From positions 1 through 64,000 of the forward strand of contig CAMATZ010000024.1 in the NCBI GenBank assembly GCA_945861275.1: a DNA stretch of 64,000 nt, in the 5' to 3' direction. How positions within the stretch are numbered: position 1 is the first letter of the stretch; each line of letters starts with the position of its first letter. The notes beneath the pieces are model-generated. The model saw nothing but the letters and a program-made list of their open reading frames with translations, was not told the origin of the DNA and ran no database searches. The position numbers and the translations under genes are program-made. Origin of the DNA: Bordetella parapertussis (GTDB lineage: Bacteria > Pseudomonadota > Gammaproteobacteria > Burkholderiales > SG8-41). Shown here one piece after another: positions 27,735 to 37,714 of this stretch.

Positions 27735-29267
27735 TTACATGCGATACGCGGTCTCGCCGTGCGAGTTGATGTCGAGGCCTTCGCGTTCTTCCTCTTCGGA
27801 GACGCGCAGTCCGACGATGATGTCCGCGATCTTGAAGGCGATCAATGCGACCACTGCGGTCCACACCACCGTCACACCGACCGCCTGCGCCTGAATGATG
27901 ACCTGATCGAATATCTTATAGTCAGCGGCAGAAGTGACTTTGCCGGTAACCCAATCGGACACGAAGCCAGGGCCGCCCAGTGACGGTGCACAGAACACGC
28001 CGGTGAGCAAAGCACCGAGTACGCCGCCCACCGCATGCACACCGAATACGTCCAGCGAGTCGTCGGCCTTGAGCATCTTTTTCAGGCCATTCACGCCCCA
28101 CAGGCATATGATACCGGCGAGAGTGCCGATGACGAACGCGCCGGGGATACCCACATTGCCCGCCGCCGGTGTAATGGCCACCAAACCCGCGACCGCGCCC
28201 GAAGCCGCACCGAGCATCGACGGCTTTCCTTTGAACATCCACTCGGCGAACGTCCACGACAGCACCGCGCATGCTGTGGCGAGGAAGGTGTTGATGAACG
28301 CCAGCGCGGCGGTGTTGTTGGCCTCCAGCGCGGAACCGGCATTAAACCCGAACCAGCCCACCCACAGCAGCGCGGCACCGATCATGGTCATGGTCAGGTT
28401 GTGCGGCGTCATCGCTTCCTTGCCGAAACCGACCCGCTTGCCCACGATGTAGGCGCCAATCAATCCGGCGACACCAGCGTTGATATGCACCACCGTGCCG
28501 CCCGCGAAATCGAGCGCGCCCCATTGCCACATCATCCCTGCGGTAGCGTTCAGCTTATCCACCAGTTTGGCATCGGTGTAGGCATCCGGGCCTGGCCAGA
28601 ACCACACCATGTGCGCGACCGGCAAGTAGGCAAAGGTGAACCAGATGACGACGAAGATCAGCACCGCAGAGAACTTGATGCGTTCGGCCACCGCACCGAG
28701 AATCAGACAGCAAGTGATAGCGGCGAAGGTAGCCTGAAACGCTACGAACACCAATTCCGGCAGCACTACGCCTTTGCTGAAGGTTGCCGCGGTTGAAAAC
28801 TCCGCTTTGGCGGCATCAAAGGTACCGCCGAGGAAAAGCCGGTCGAATCCACCAATAAACCTATTGCCCTCGGTAAATGCCAGGCTGTAACCGTAAATGC
28901 ACCACAGCACCGTCACCAGCGAGAACACCACGAATACCTGCATCAGCACCGACAGCATGTTTTTCGAGCGCACCATGCCGCCGTAGAACAAGGCCAGCGC
29001 GGGAATGCTCATCATCAGCACCAGCGCAGTGGAGGTCAGCATCCACGCGATGTCGCCTTTGTTGGTGGTGGACTTCACCGCAGTGGCAGCAGGTGCGGGA
29101 CTCGCTGCAGTGGCGGTGGGTGCCGGTGCCGCTGCCGGCGCAGCGGCTGGTGCTGCCGCCGCGGCGGGTTCTGCGGCTTTCTCGGCGGGCTTGTCCTGCG
29201 CGTGTGTCACAAAGTTCGCGCATACCAGCAATGCCAGCGCGGATAAAATAAGGCTTAGTCGTTTCAT
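27735..29267 (-). CDS. amtB: Ammonium transporter
   Basis: 510 residues. An N-terminal signal peptide (MKRLSLILSALALLVCANFV) and an Ala/Pro-rich linker to about residue 70 precede 11 membrane helices. Conserved Amt/Rh elements are seen: FYGGMVRSKNML, DFAGGTVVHINAGVAGL with the pore Asp/His, and GVHAVGGVLGALLTG with the second pore His. The trimer conducts ammonium and is blocked by GlnK. Shine-Dalgarno AAGGGGA precedes the ATG. It lies 21 bases after glnK. The extended N-terminus makes it longer than E. coli AmtB. Confidence 0.96.
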   Translation of the reverse strand: MKRLSLILSALALLVCANFVTHAQDKPAEKAAEPAAAAAPAAAPAAAPAPTATAASPAPAATAVKSTTNKGDIAWMLTSTALVLMMSIPALALFYGGMVRSKNMLSVLMQVFVVFSLVTVLWCIYGYSLAFTEGNRFIGGFDRLFLGGTFDAAKAEFSTAATFSKGVVLPELVFVAFQATFAAITCCLILGAVAERIKFSAVLIFVVIWFTFAYLPVAHMVWFWPGPDAYTDAKLVDKLNATAGMMWQWGALDFAGGTVVHINAGVAGLIGAYIVGKRVGFGKEAMTPHNLTMTMIGAALLWVGWFGFNAGSALEANNTAALAFINTFLATACAVLSWTFAEWMFKGKPSMLGAASGAVAGLVAITPAAGNVGIPGAFVIGTLAGIICLWGVNGLKKMLKADDSLDVFGVHAVGGVLGALLTGVFCAPSLGGPGFVSDWVTGKVTSAADYKIFDQVIIQAQAVGVTVVWTAVVALIAFKIADIIVGLRVSEEEEREGLDINSHGETAYRM

Positions 29268-29288
29268 TTCAGTTCCCCTTAAAGCGCT

Positions 29289-29648
<360 letters not shown>

Positions 29649-29713
29649 TCAATAAACTACTGGATGAAAATTATTACGGTTGCGTTCTTAGTCCTATAGC
29701 TGGCTTAGCTTAT

Positions 29714-29729
29714 TGCATATACCGTACCA
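29714..29729 (-). promoter_or_regulatory. Sigma-54-type -24/-12 promoter of glnK-amtB
   Basis: Minus-strand TGGTACGGTATATGCA has GG and GC exactly 12 bases apart and matches the sigma-54 pattern TGGYACGN4TTGCW with one mismatch in the -12 box. The predicted start would give a leader of about 75 bases before glnK. Confidence 0.75.
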
Positions 29730-29784
29730 GTTTCATTAAATTCAATTAAAACAATAAGCTACTTAATTTCAGTATAGGTGTCTC

Positions 29785-29799
29785 GCACTGAATAGGTGC
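29785..29799. promoter_or_regulatory. NtrC-like binding site, proximal to glnK
   Basis: GCAC-N7-GTGC, the half-site spacing of the NtrC consensus GCACCAN3TGGTGC. It is centred about 90 bases upstream of the predicted glnK transcript start. Confidence 0.65.
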
Positions 29800-29814
29800 G
29801 GAGTATTTTGGTTC

Positions 29815-29829
29815 GCACCTTAACAGTGC
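29815..29829. promoter_or_regulatory. NtrC-like binding site, distal to glnK
   Basis: A second GCAC-N7-GTGC palindrome whose centre lies 30 bases from the first, close to three helical turns. This is the arrangement of paired NtrC enhancer sites, which lets dimers sit on one face of the DNA. Confidence 0.65.
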
Positions 29830-29898
29830 TAATGTTTTTCCGAGGCATCAAAAGTGAGCGCGATTTCAAACACTTTGCCACTCTATGCGCATGGCGTT

Positions 29899-29918
29899 TT
29901 ACGCAACAGACTGCGTAA
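29899..29918. promoter_or_regulatory. 7-bp inverted repeat in the glnK/porin control region
   Basis: TTACGCA and TGCGTAA are separated by six bases. This could be an operator for another regulator or a small hairpin; no known consensus is clearly matched. Confidence 0.35.
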
Positions 29919-30002
29919 TACGTACGGTTATTCAAGCTAAAACTCGCTCCGCTCCTACGACGGGCCTTAAAATTAGCGAATATTCAGCAAAGCCATTCGA
30001 AC

Positions 30003-30018
30003 AGGCGTGAGTTTTGCT
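30003..30018 (+). promoter_or_regulatory. Possible sigma-54 promoter of the TorF-like porin
   Basis: AGGCGTGAGTTTTGCT keeps GG and GC 12 bases apart with a perfect TTGC -12 box, but deviates at the first and some middle positions. It lies about 50 bases before the porin start codon and faces away from glnK, sharing the NtrC-like sites. Confidence 0.5.
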
Positions 30019-30068
30019 TAGTAGGGTTGCTGTCTAATTTTTCTAAAATGCCTAACAAAGGGATCACC

Positions 30069-30953
30069 ATGCGTAAACTCATTCTCGGCGCGGCCATTGC
30101 CAGCGCCTTTGCAATATCCACCGCCTTCGCGCAAACGCCAGCTCCAGCCGCACCTGCGGCACCGGCCGCACCGGCTTCGCCCCTTAGCTTTAACCTGGGC
30201 CTGACATCCAACTATCTGTTCCGCGGCATCAGCCAGACGCATGGCCGGCCTGCCGTTCAGGGTGGCATTGACTATGCGCACGCCAGCGGTTTCTACGTGG
30301 GCGCATGGGCTTCCTCAATCACCTGGGTCAAAGACTTCCTCGGCAAAGGCTCGCTTGAAATTGACGTTTACGGCGGCTACAAGAACTCCTTCGCGGGCGG
30401 CGACTGGAACTACGATGTAGGCTACATCACCTACAACTACCCGGGCAAAGGCGGAGAGATTCTGACTATTCTGGCGAATCCCAACACACAGGAGCTTTAT
30501 GCCGCTATCGGTTACAAGTGGCTGACGGCAAAATACTCTTATGCCACCTCCAGAAACTTCATCGGCTGGTATGGCGGCGCAGCGCTCAACGAAAACACCC
30601 GCGGTTCGGGTTATCTGGAACTGAATGCCAACTATGATGCGGGTAACGGCTGGACCGTGATTGGTCACCTTGGACACCAAAGAGTCAAAGGCTCGGTTAC
30701 GACTGCTGGCGGCGTCAATGGCGCCTCTTATAGCGACTGGAAGGTCGGGGTTAGCAAGGATATCGGCTTCGGAACCGTTACCGCAGCCTATTCCGACACC
30801 AACACATCGGGAACCTGTACCCCTGTCGTTGCGCTCAACACTAATCCCTATTGCTGGGGTAACAGCGGCTTCACTCCCGGTGTAGGCCCGACCACGGGTT
30901 TCAAGGATGTGAGCAAAGGCACATTCGCGCTGTCATGGCTCAAGACGTTCTAA
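30069..30953 (+). CDS. TorF-family putative outer-membrane porin
   Basis: 294 residues from ATG 30069 (MRKLILGAAIASAFAISTAF), a signal peptide followed by an Ala/Pro-rich linker. The mature part begins FNLGLTSNYLFRGISQTHGR, the hallmark of the Gcw_chp/TorF porin group, and continues as alternating beta strands ending in Phe (LSWLKTF), as expected for a BAM-assembled barrel. The longer frame from 30027 is less likely because it runs through the leader. It diverges from glnK-amtB, suggesting a channel for a nitrogen compound. Confidence 0.88.
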   Translation: MRKLILGAAIASAFAISTAFAQTPAPAAPAAPAAPASPLSFNLGLTSNYLFRGISQTHGRPAVQGGIDYAHASGFYVGAWASSITWVKDFLGKGSLEIDVYGGYKNSFAGGDWNYDVGYITYNYPGKGGEILTILANPNTQELYAAIGYKWLTAKYSYATSRNFIGWYGGAALNENTRGSGYLELNANYDAGNGWTVIGHLGHQRVKGSVTTAGGVNGASYSDWKVGVSKDIGFGTVTAAYSDTNTSGTCTPVVALNTNPYCWGNSGFTPGVGPTTGFKDVSKGTFALSWLKTF

Positions 30954-30990
30954 GCGCAATAGCAACGAAAGTCTTAAATGTTCCCAAGAA

Positions 30991-31013
30991 AGCCGCCTGC
31001 GGGCGGCTTTTTT
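30991..31013 (+). terminator. Rho-independent terminator after the porin
   Basis: AGCCGCC pairs with GGCGGCT across a short loop and is followed by a T run. It starts 37 bases after the porin stop. Confidence 0.9.
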
Positions 31014-31151
31014 GCGCCCTCGCCTAACAGGCGTTGCATAAAAAACGCACCCGCGCAAGTGCGCGGCACGGTGGCGGTGCGCGCAGGCGCTCAGTTATCG
31101 CCACAATGGCAGTTTGTTAGACTAGCGGAATCGCCGCCACCAAGGATCTTC

Positions 31152-31391
31152 ATGGACAATCGCGCGCTCGACGACTTAAACAATAAAATCAAAGAGTTGC
31201 TCGCCAACACGCCAGTGGCGGAATTGCAGAAAAACCTGCGCGCGCTGCTGCAATCCACGTTTGCGAAACTCGATCTGGTGACGCGTGAGGAATTCGATGT
31301 GCAGCGCGCGGTGCTGCTGCGCGCGCGCGAAAAGATTACGCAACTGGAAGCGCGGCTGGCGGAATTGGAGCGTGACACAGGCATGCGGTAA
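31152..31391 (+). CDS. ubiK: UbiK-family ubiquinone biosynthesis accessory factor
   Basis: 79 residues from ATG 31152 (MDNRALDDLNNKIKELLANT). It is a short two-part protein: an amphipathic N-terminal helix, then a coiled coil with VTREEFDVQRAVLLRAREK and LEARLAELE, diagnostic of the BMFP/YqiC (UbiK) family. UbiK trimerises, binds UbiJ and helps the Ubi complex make ubiquinone aerobically. It lies upstream of yifB, a common arrangement in betaproteobacteria. The frame can be extended to 30978, but that would start in the terminator. Confidence 0.9.
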   Translation: MDNRALDDLNNKIKELLANTPVAELQKNLRALLQSTFAKLDLVTREEFDVQRAVLLRAREKITQLEARLAELERDTGMR

Positions 31392-31430
31392 AGTGCAGGC
31401 CCTGTTCACTCGCGACGCACAACCCAGCGC

Positions 31431-32927
31431 ATGTCCCTAGCCGTTCTCCACAGCCGCGCCCTGGTGGGCGTTAATGCGCCGCCGGTTGCGGTTGAAGTGC
31501 ATCTGGCGAATGGCTTGCCGAGCTTCACCATCGTCGGTTTGCCCGAAGCCGAGGTGAAGGAATCGAAGGATCGTGTGCGCGCGGCCCTGCAGAACGCGCG
31601 CTTTGAATTTCCGATGCGTCGTATCACCGTGAACCTGGCGCCGGCTGATCTGCCGAAAGAGTCAGGCCGTCTCGATTTACCGATCGCGCTGGGCATACTG
31701 GCATCGTCAGGACAGATACCCGCGGACCAACTCGACGCCTACGAATTTGCCGGTGAACTCGCGCTGACCGGCGCACTGCGCCCGGTGCGCGGTGCACTGG
31801 CGATGACACTGGGCGCGCAGCATGATGGCCGCGCATTCATGTTGCCGGTGGAAAATGCGGCGGAAGCCGCGCTGGTGGAAAACGCCACCGTGTTTGCCGC
31901 GCCATCCTTGCTCGCGGTGTGTGCGCATTTGTGCGGGCAGGAAAAACTGAAGCCGTATCAAAGTGAACCGGTCACGAGCGAGATTGCGTACGCCGATCTG
32001 CTGGATGTGAAAGGCCAGGCGCACGCCAAGCGCGCGCTTGAAATTGCCGCCGCGGGCGGACACAGCCTGCTGATGGTGGGCCCGCCCGGCACCGGCAAGA
32101 CCATGCTGGCTTCGCGCCTGCCCGGCATCCTGCCGCCGATGACACAGCAGGAGGCGCTCGAATCGGCGGCCATGCAATCGCTCGGCAGCGCCGGCTTCGA
32201 TGTGTCGCGATGGAAGCAGCGCCCCTATCGCGCGCCGCATCACACCGCATCGGGCGTGGCGCTGGTCGGCGGTGGCAGCAATCCGCGACCCGGCGAAATC
32301 TCGATGGCCATGCACGGCGTGCTGTTTCTGGATGAACTACCGGAATTCCAGCGCAGCGTGCTCGAAGTGCTGCGAGAACCGCTCGAATCCGGGCGCATTA
32401 TGGTATCGCGCGCGGCGCGGCAGGCGGAATTCCCGGCTCGCTTCCAGCTCGTTGCGGCGATGAACCCGTGCCCTTGCGGCTATCTGGGCCATCACGGCGG
32501 CAAATGCCGCTGCACGCCCGATCAGGTCGCGCGCTACCGTTCGCGTATCTCCGGACCGCTGCTCGATCGCATTGATTTGCAAATCGAAGTGCCGGCGTTG
32601 CCGCAGGAAGCCATGACGCGCCAGGCACAGGGCGATGCATCCCCGACGGTGCGCGTGCGCGTCACGGCTGCGCGTGAGCACGCACTCACGCGGCAGCACA
32701 AACCCAATGCACAACTCAGCACGCGCGACATCGATAAACACTGCGTGCCCGACGCGAACGGTGAAACTTTGCTCAAGCAGGCGATCAGCCGCATGGGGCT
32801 ATCGGCGCGCGCGTATCACCGCATCCTCAAGGTGGCGCGCACCATTGCTGACCTCGCCAGCGTAACCAGCATCGGTGCCGCGCACGTGGCCGAGGCGATT
32901 CAGTATCGCCGGTTTGAACGTGGCTAA
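31431..32927 (+). CDS. comM: YifB/ComM-family AAA+ ATPase
   Basis: 498 residues. The N-terminal domain (VHLANGLPSFTIVGLPEAEV, a degenerate Lon-like fold) is followed by an AAA+ magnesium-chelatase-type module: Walker A GPPGTGKTMLA, Walker B GVLFLDELPEF, and a zinc-finger-like CPCGYLGHHGGKCRC. A C-terminal helical domain follows. ComM is a hexameric helicase that promotes branch migration during natural transformation. It ends 3 bases before ccmA but is likely functionally unrelated. Confidence 0.94.
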   Translation: MSLAVLHSRALVGVNAPPVAVEVHLANGLPSFTIVGLPEAEVKESKDRVRAALQNARFEFPMRRITVNLAPADLPKESGRLDLPIALGILASSGQIPADQLDAYEFAGELALTGALRPVRGALAMTLGAQHDGRAFMLPVENAAEAALVENATVFAAPSLLAVCAHLCGQEKLKPYQSEPVTSEIAYADLLDVKGQAHAKRALEIAAAGGHSLLMVGPPGTGKTMLASRLPGILPPMTQQEALESAAMQSLGSAGFDVSRWKQRPYRAPHHTASGVALVGGGSNPRPGEISMAMHGVLFLDELPEFQRSVLEVLREPLESGRIMVSRAARQAEFPARFQLVAAMNPCPCGYLGHHGGKCRCTPDQVARYRSRISGPLLDRIDLQIEVPALPQEAMTRQAQGDASPTVRVRVTAAREHALTRQHKPNAQLSTRDIDKHCVPDANGETLLKQAISRMGLSARAYHRILKVARTIADLASVTSIGAAHVAEAIQYRRFERG

Positions 32928-32930
32928 CGC

Positions 32931-33569
32931 ATGCTCGACGTAAGCAACCTCGCCTGCACACGCGGCGATCGCATACTGTTTCGCGGCGTGTCGTTCAAGC
33001 TCGAATCGCGCGGACTGCTGCATGTCGCGGGGGCGAACGGCAGCGGCAAGACAAGTTTGCTGCGCATCCTCTGCGGTTTGGGCGCAGCCGACGGGGGCGA
33101 GGTGCGCTGGCACGGCGAGCCCATACATAGGCTGCGTGAGAGCTACTGGCGCGAGGTCGTTTACCTGGGGCACACCAACGCGCTTCAGGATGATCTTTCA
33201 GCGACGGAAAATCTGCAGGTGGCGTGCGCGCTCGCCGGCCGGCCGGCTACGAACGCGGCTGCAAGCGCAGCGCTGGCGGCGTTTGGTCTGGCGGCTTGTT
33301 CGCATTTGCCGGTGCGCGCGTTGTCACAAGGACAAAAGCGCCGCTCTGCGCTGGCGCGGTTGGCACTTTCGACGCACGCGCCGCTGTGGATACTCGATGA
33401 GCCGTTTTCCGCGCTCGACGTGGATGCCGTGAGCCATCTTGAAGGATTAATTCTGGCCCACATCGATGGCGGCGGCAGTGTAATCTTTACCACCCATCAG
33501 GATGCCGCCATCCACGCGCGCGTAACCCAGCGCGTCGATCTGAACGGCGTGGCACAGGCCGTATGCTAA
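32931..33569 (+). CDS. ccmA: Heme exporter ATP-binding protein CcmA
   Basis: 212 residues, a single ABC ATPase domain: Walker A GANGSGKTS (residues 34-42), signature LSQGQKRRSALARL, and Walker B LWILDEPFSALD. With CcmB and CcmC it releases the CcmE-heme complex on the periplasmic side during System I cytochrome c maturation. It is the first gene of a nine-gene operon and overlaps ccmB by 7 bases. Confidence 0.96.
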   Translation: MLDVSNLACTRGDRILFRGVSFKLESRGLLHVAGANGSGKTSLLRILCGLGAADGGEVRWHGEPIHRLRESYWREVVYLGHTNALQDDLSATENLQVACALAGRPATNAAASAALAAFGLAACSHLPVRALSQGQKRRSALARLALSTHAPLWILDEPFSALDVDAVSHLEGLILAHIDGGGSVIFTTHQDAAIHARVTQRVDLNGVAQAVC

Positions 33570-34231
33570 ATGTGATGCGCAGCGTGATCGGCCGCGATCT
33601 CACGCTCGCCTGGCGGCGTCGCAGCGATGTATTCAGCGCGGTAATTTTTTTTGTGATCGTCGCCAGTTTATTTCCGCTGGGTATCGGCCCGGAGCCGCAA
33701 CTGTTGCGCGCCATCGGGCCAGGTGTGGTGTGGGTGGCAGCACTGCTCGCGTCTATGCTGGCGTTATCGCGGTTGTTTGCGAGTGATTACGCCGATGGCA
33801 CCTTGGAACAGATGTTGCTCGCTGCCACGCCGTTGTCCGTGATTGTGATTGCCAAAGTGATAGCGCACTGGATCGCGGCGAATCTGCCGCTGGTGTTGAT
33901 CGCACCGCTGCTGGGCTTGCAGTTTGGCTTGCCGGCCGATGCGCTGGCGGTGCTGGCGCTCGCACTTGCACTCGGCACCCCGAGCCTCAGTTTGATCGGC
34001 GCCATCGGTGCGGCGCTGACCTTGGGCTTGCGCGGCGGTGGCGTGTTGCTGGCATTGCTGGTGTTGCCACTGTATGCGCCGGTGCTGATACTCGGTTCGC
34101 TCGCGGTCGAAGCCACTGCCGCGGGGCTCACTGCCCAGCCCTATTTGCTGCTACTGGCGGCGCTGTCGCTGGCGGCACTGTCGCTGGCGCCCTGGGCGAT
34201 TTCGGCTGCCTTAAGAATTTCATACGAATAA
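33563..34231 (+). CDS. ccmB: Heme exporter membrane protein CcmB
   Basis: 222 residues with six predicted membrane helices. DLTLAWRRRSDVFSAVIFFV and the FASDYADGTLEQMLL segment are typical of CcmB. It is the membrane partner of CcmA. A gap of 86 bases with A/T-rich DNA separates it from ccmC, the only appreciable spacing in the operon. Confidence 0.95.
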   Translation: MLNVMRSVIGRDLTLAWRRRSDVFSAVIFFVIVASLFPLGIGPEPQLLRAIGPGVVWVAALLASMLALSRLFASDYADGTLEQMLLAATPLSVIVIAKVIAHWIAANLPLVLIAPLLGLQFGLPADALAVLALALALGTPSLSLIGAIGAALTLGLRGGGVLLALLVLPLYAPVLILGSLAVEATAAGLTAQPYLLLLAALSLAALSLAPWAISAALRISYE

Positions 34232-34317
34232 ACAAATACTTACGTTATACTTCCGGCGCCGTAAAATTGCTTTAAACTTAGCCCCCCGAACCGCACTACC
34301 CCTACGCACACCGCGCC

Positions 34318-35085
34318 ATGTCGAGCGCTACACCACAAACTGCAATGCAAGGCGTCAATTGGTTCAAGTACGCCTCGCCGCAAACATTTTTTCCGCTGGC
34401 CGGTGCGCTGGCGCCGTGGTTTGCCGCGATCGCTGCGGTGCTGTTTGCGGTGGGCATGTACATTGGCTTTTTTGTGGCGCCCACCGACGCGCAGCAGGGC
34501 GAGTCGTATCGCATCATTTTCATTCACGTGCCGGCAGCGTGGATGTCGATGTTGATATATCTGGTGATGGCGTTCTGGGCGGGCGTGGGCCTCGCGTTCA
34601 ACACACGGCTGTCGGGCATGATGGCGAGCGCGCTGGCGCCGACTGGCGCACTGTTTACGTTTATTGCGCTGTGGAGCGGCGCGCTGTGGGGCAGGCCGAC
34701 GTGGGGCACGTGGTGGGTGTGGGATGCGCGGTTAACCTCCGAACTGCTGCTGCTGTTTTTGTATTTCGGTTTCATGGCGCTGCAAGCGGCCATCGACGAT
34801 CCGCGCCGCGCGGACAAAGCCGGCGCGGTGCTGGCGCTGGTGGGGGTGATTAACATTCCCATCATTTATTTTTCGGTAAAGTGGTGGAACACGCTGCATC
34901 AAGGCGCTTCGGTCAGCCTGAAAAGCGCGCCCACCATGGCGATGACCATGTTCACCGGCATGATGGTCATGGTGTTTGCGTGCTGGGCGTATGCGATTGC
35001 GGCGTCGCTGTGGCGCGTGCGTTGTATCATCCTTGAACGTGAACGGCGCAGCGATTGGGTGAACGAAACCTTGAGGACGCGGTAA
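34318..35085 (+). CDS. ccmC: Heme handling protein CcmC
   Basis: 255 residues with six membrane helices and the tryptophan-rich WWD domain WGTWWVWDARLTSELLL, which places heme on CcmE. FIHVPAAWMS and WWNTLHQGAS carry the conserved His that bind heme. Start ATG 34318 is used; an internal ATG nine codons on is also possible. The stop overlaps the ccmD start codon by one base. Confidence 0.95.
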   Translation: MSSATPQTAMQGVNWFKYASPQTFFPLAGALAPWFAAIAAVLFAVGMYIGFFVAPTDAQQGESYRIIFIHVPAAWMSMLIYLVMAFWAGVGLAFNTRLSGMMASALAPTGALFTFIALWSGALWGRPTWGTWWVWDARLTSELLLLFLYFGFMALQAAIDDPRRADKAGAVLALVGVINIPIIYFSVKWWNTLHQGASVSLKSAPTMAMTMFTGMMVMVFACWAYAIAASLWRVRCIILERERRSDWVNETLRTR

Positions 35086-35231
35086 TGAGTTGGGGTAGTG
35101 TGCATGAATTTTTCGCGATGGGCGGGCACGGACTCTATGTGTGGGGTTCATACGCCGTGACATTTGCGTTGATCGCGCTGGAGCTGCTGGCCTTGGCGTT
35201 GCGTAGCCGCGCGGCAGCCAAACCAACATGA
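35085..35231 (+). CDS. ccmD: Heme exporter small subunit CcmD
   Basis: 48 residues ([20 protein letters not shown] at the start), with one membrane helix rich in Leu and Ala and a basic C-terminus. The [15 protein letters not shown] pattern is typical of CcmD, which stabilises CcmC-CcmE and helps release holo-CcmE. The start shares one base with the ccmC stop, and the end overlaps ccmE by ATGA. Confidence 0.93.
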   Translation: MSWGSVHEFFAMGGHGLYVWGSYAVTFALIALELLALALRSRAAAKPT

Positions 35232-35713
35232 AACCGCGTCATCGCCGCATGGCCTTGATCGTCGCCGGCGTCGCCGGACTGGCGGTTGCCGCCGCGCTGG
35301 TGTTATCGGCGTTTCAGCAGAATCTGGTGTTTTTCTTCACCCCGTCGCAGGTGGCCGCGAACGAGGCGCCGCAGGGGCGCGCGTTTCGCGTCGGCGGCAT
35401 GGTTGAAACCGGCAGCGTCAAGCGTCAGCCCGATGGCGTCACCGTGCATTTCATCGTTACCGACACCGCCAAGAGCATCCCCGTCGCGTACAAGGGCGTG
35501 CTGCCGGATCTATTTCGCGAAGGCAAGGGTGTGGTGACGCAGGGACGGCTTGAAAATGGCCTGTTTGTGGCGAGCGAGGTGCTGGCCAAGCACGACGAGA
35601 ATTACATGCCGCCCGAAGCGGCTGATGCCGTTAAAAAAGCGCAGGCCACCAATGAAAAGGCGGCGCGCACCCTGGTCGATTCACCACCAAAACCCGGAGC
35701 GCTAAATCGATGA
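35228..35713 (+). CDS. ccmE: Periplasmic heme chaperone CcmE
   Basis: 161 residues: an N-terminal membrane anchor, then an OB-fold domain. The heme-binding motif [11 protein letters not shown] gives the covalent heme ligand H122 and axial Y126. [14 protein letters not shown] is also family-typical. CcmE accepts heme from CcmC and passes it to CcmF. It overlaps both neighbours by ATGA. Confidence 0.96.
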   Translation: MKPRHRRMALIVAGVAGLAVAAALVLSAFQQNLVFFFTPSQVAANEAPQGRAFRVGGMVETGSVKRQPDGVTVHFIVTDTAKSIPVAYKGVLPDLFREGKGVVTQGRLENGLFVASEVLAKHDENYMPPEAADAVKKAQATNEKAARTLVDSPPKPGALNR

Positions 35714-37710
35714 TTCCAGAACTTGGTCAATTCGCACTCATCCTCGCGCTGCTGCTGGCACTGGCGCAAGGCACGCTGCCGCTGGCGGGCGCAGCACGCG
35801 GCGCGTCATCGTGGATGAATCTGGCGCGGCCCGCGGCGCAGGGACAGTTCGTGTTCATCGCTATTGCGTTCGGCTGTTTGACTTATTCGTTTGTGATCAA
35901 CGATTTTTCCGTGCTCTACGTGGCATCGAACTCCAACTCCGCCCTGCCCTTGCAGTACCGCATTGCCGCGGTGTGGGGCGGTCACGAAGGCTCGCTCTTG
36001 CTGTGGGTGTTGATGCTGTCGCTGTGGACCATGGCAGTGAGTGTGTTCAGCAGCCATCTGCCCGAAGACATCGTTGCGCGCGTGCTGGGAGTGCTGGGGC
36101 TGATCAGCGTGGGATTTTTGAGCTTTATGCTGTTTACCTCGAACCCGTTTGACCGGCTGCTGCCGGCGGCCATGGATGGACGCGATCTGAATCCCTTGTT
36201 GCAGGACTTCGGCATGGTGATACATCCGCCGATGCTCTACATGGGTTATGTCGGATTTTCCGTGGCGTTTGCGTTTGCCATCGCGGCGCTGCTGTCGGGC
36301 CGGCTCGACGCCACGTGGGCGCGCTGGTCGCGGCCGTGGACCACCACCGCGTGGATGTTTTTGACACTCGGCATCGCGCTCGGCAGCTGGTGGGCGTATT
36401 ACGAACTCGGCTGGGGCGGCTGGTGGTTCTGGGATCCGGTTGAGAATGCCTCATTCATGCCGTGGCTGATGGGCACGGCACTGATTCATTCGCTGGCGGT
36501 GACGGAAAAACGCGGCGCCTTTAAAAGCTGGACCGTGCTGCTGGCCATCTTTACCTTTGCCCTGTCGCTGCTCGGGACTTTTCTGGTGCGATCGGGCGTG
36601 CTGACGTCGGTGCATGCGTTTGCAACGGACCCCAAACGCGGCGTATTCATACTCGCGTTTTTGGTCATTGTGATCGGCGGTTCGCTCACTCTGTTCGCGT
36701 GGCGCGCTCAACGCGTGGGCCTGGGCGGACAATTCGAGGTGGTGTCGCGCGAATCGTTTTTGCTCACCAACAATGTGTTGCTGGTGGTGGCCGCCGGTTC
36801 GGTTTTTCTGGGCACGCTTTATCCTTTATTTCTCGATGCGCTGGGGCTGGGCAAACTTTCCGTCGGCCCGCCCTACTTTGAAACCGTGTTCGCGCCGCTG
36901 ATGGCGCCGGCGTTATTCCTGATGGGCGTGGGGCCGCTGGCGCGCTGGAAACAAGCCAGCCTTCCGGAACTTGCAGTGCGCCTGAAGTGGGCGTTTGCGG
37001 TGTCGCTGGCCGTTGGGTTGCTGTTGCCGTTGACCATGGGCCAATGGACACCGCTGGCAAGCTTTGGCATGGTGCTGGCGTTGTGGATCGTTGCCAGCAG
37101 CCTCACCAATTTGGTGTTGCGGTTGCAGCCGTCGCCCGGCGTGACCGTGCGCACCAAACTGCGCGCCCAATCGCGCAGCTACTACGGCATGCTGCTGGCG
37201 CACGTGGGCGTGGCGGTGTTCGTGGTAGGCGTGACCATGGTCAAGAGCTATGAGGCCGAGAAAGATGTAAAGCTGGCGCCAGGCGAAACCGTTGAACTCG
37301 GCGGCTACACGTTTCGCTTCGATGCGGTGGAGGATGTAAAAGGGCCGAACTATGTAGCAGCACGCGGCACATTTACCGTTACCCGCGCCAACGCTGCGGT
37401 GGGCACGATGTATCCGGAAAAGCGCATTTACAACGTGCAAAAAAACCCCATGACCGAAGCAGCCATCGACACCGGCTTCACGCGCGACTTGTATGTGTCG
37501 CTGGGCGAGCAGGTGGGTGACAAAGCGTGGGTGGTGCGCGTGCAGGTCAAGCCGTTCGTCGACTGGATTTGGGGCGGCTGCGTGCTGATGGCACTGGGTG
37601 GGCTGCTGGCGGTGCTCGACCGGCGCTATCGTGTACATGGCGTGGCAGCGCGCGCGCGAACTGAAACGGTGCCTGCTGCGGGTGCGGCGAATGCCCCGGT
37701 AGCGAGTTAG
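35710..37710 (+). CDS. ccmF: Cytochrome c-heme lyase subunit CcmF
   Basis: 666 residues with many membrane helices and the WWD motif [19 protein letters not shown], followed by conserved His segments ([12 protein letters not shown]). CcmF reduces and attaches heme to the CXXCH sites of apocytochromes with CcmH and CcmI. The C-terminal periplasmic domain ([12 protein letters not shown]) is intact. Confidence 0.96.
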   Translation: MIPELGQFALILALLLALAQGTLPLAGAARGASSWMNLARPAAQGQFVFIAIAFGCLTYSFVINDFSVLYVASNSNSALPLQYRIAAVWGGHEGSLLLWVLMLSLWTMAVSVFSSHLPEDIVARVLGVLGLISVGFLSFMLFTSNPFDRLLPAAMDGRDLNPLLQDFGMVIHPPMLYMGYVGFSVAFAFAIAALLSGRLDATWARWSRPWTTTAWMFLTLGIALGSWWAYYELGWGGWWFWDPVENASFMPWLMGTALIHSLAVTEKRGAFKSWTVLLAIFTFALSLLGTFLVRSGVLTSVHAFATDPKRGVFILAFLVIVIGGSLTLFAWRAQRVGLGGQFEVVSRESFLLTNNVLLVVAAGSVFLGTLYPLFLDALGLGKLSVGPPYFETVFAPLMAPALFLMGVGPLARWKQASLPELAVRLKWAFAVSLAVGLLLPLTMGQWTPLASFGMVLALWIVASSLTNLVLRLQPSPGVTVRTKLRAQSRSYYGMLLAHVGVAVFVVGVTMVKSYEAEKDVKLAPGETVELGGYTFRFDAVEDVKGPNYVAARGTFTVTRANAAVGTMYPEKRIYNVQKNPMTEAAIDTGFTRDLYVSLGEQVGDKAWVVRVQVKPFVDWIWGGCVLMALGGLLAVLDRRYRVHGVAARARTETVPAAGAANAPVAS

Positions 37711-37714
37711 CCCG

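Noticed and set aside
29701-29717. Plus-strand TGGCTTAGCTTATTGCA as a sigma-54 promoter
   Set aside because: The GG and GC are 13 rather than 12 bases apart, and sigma-54 spacing is strict; the minus-strand site has correct spacing.
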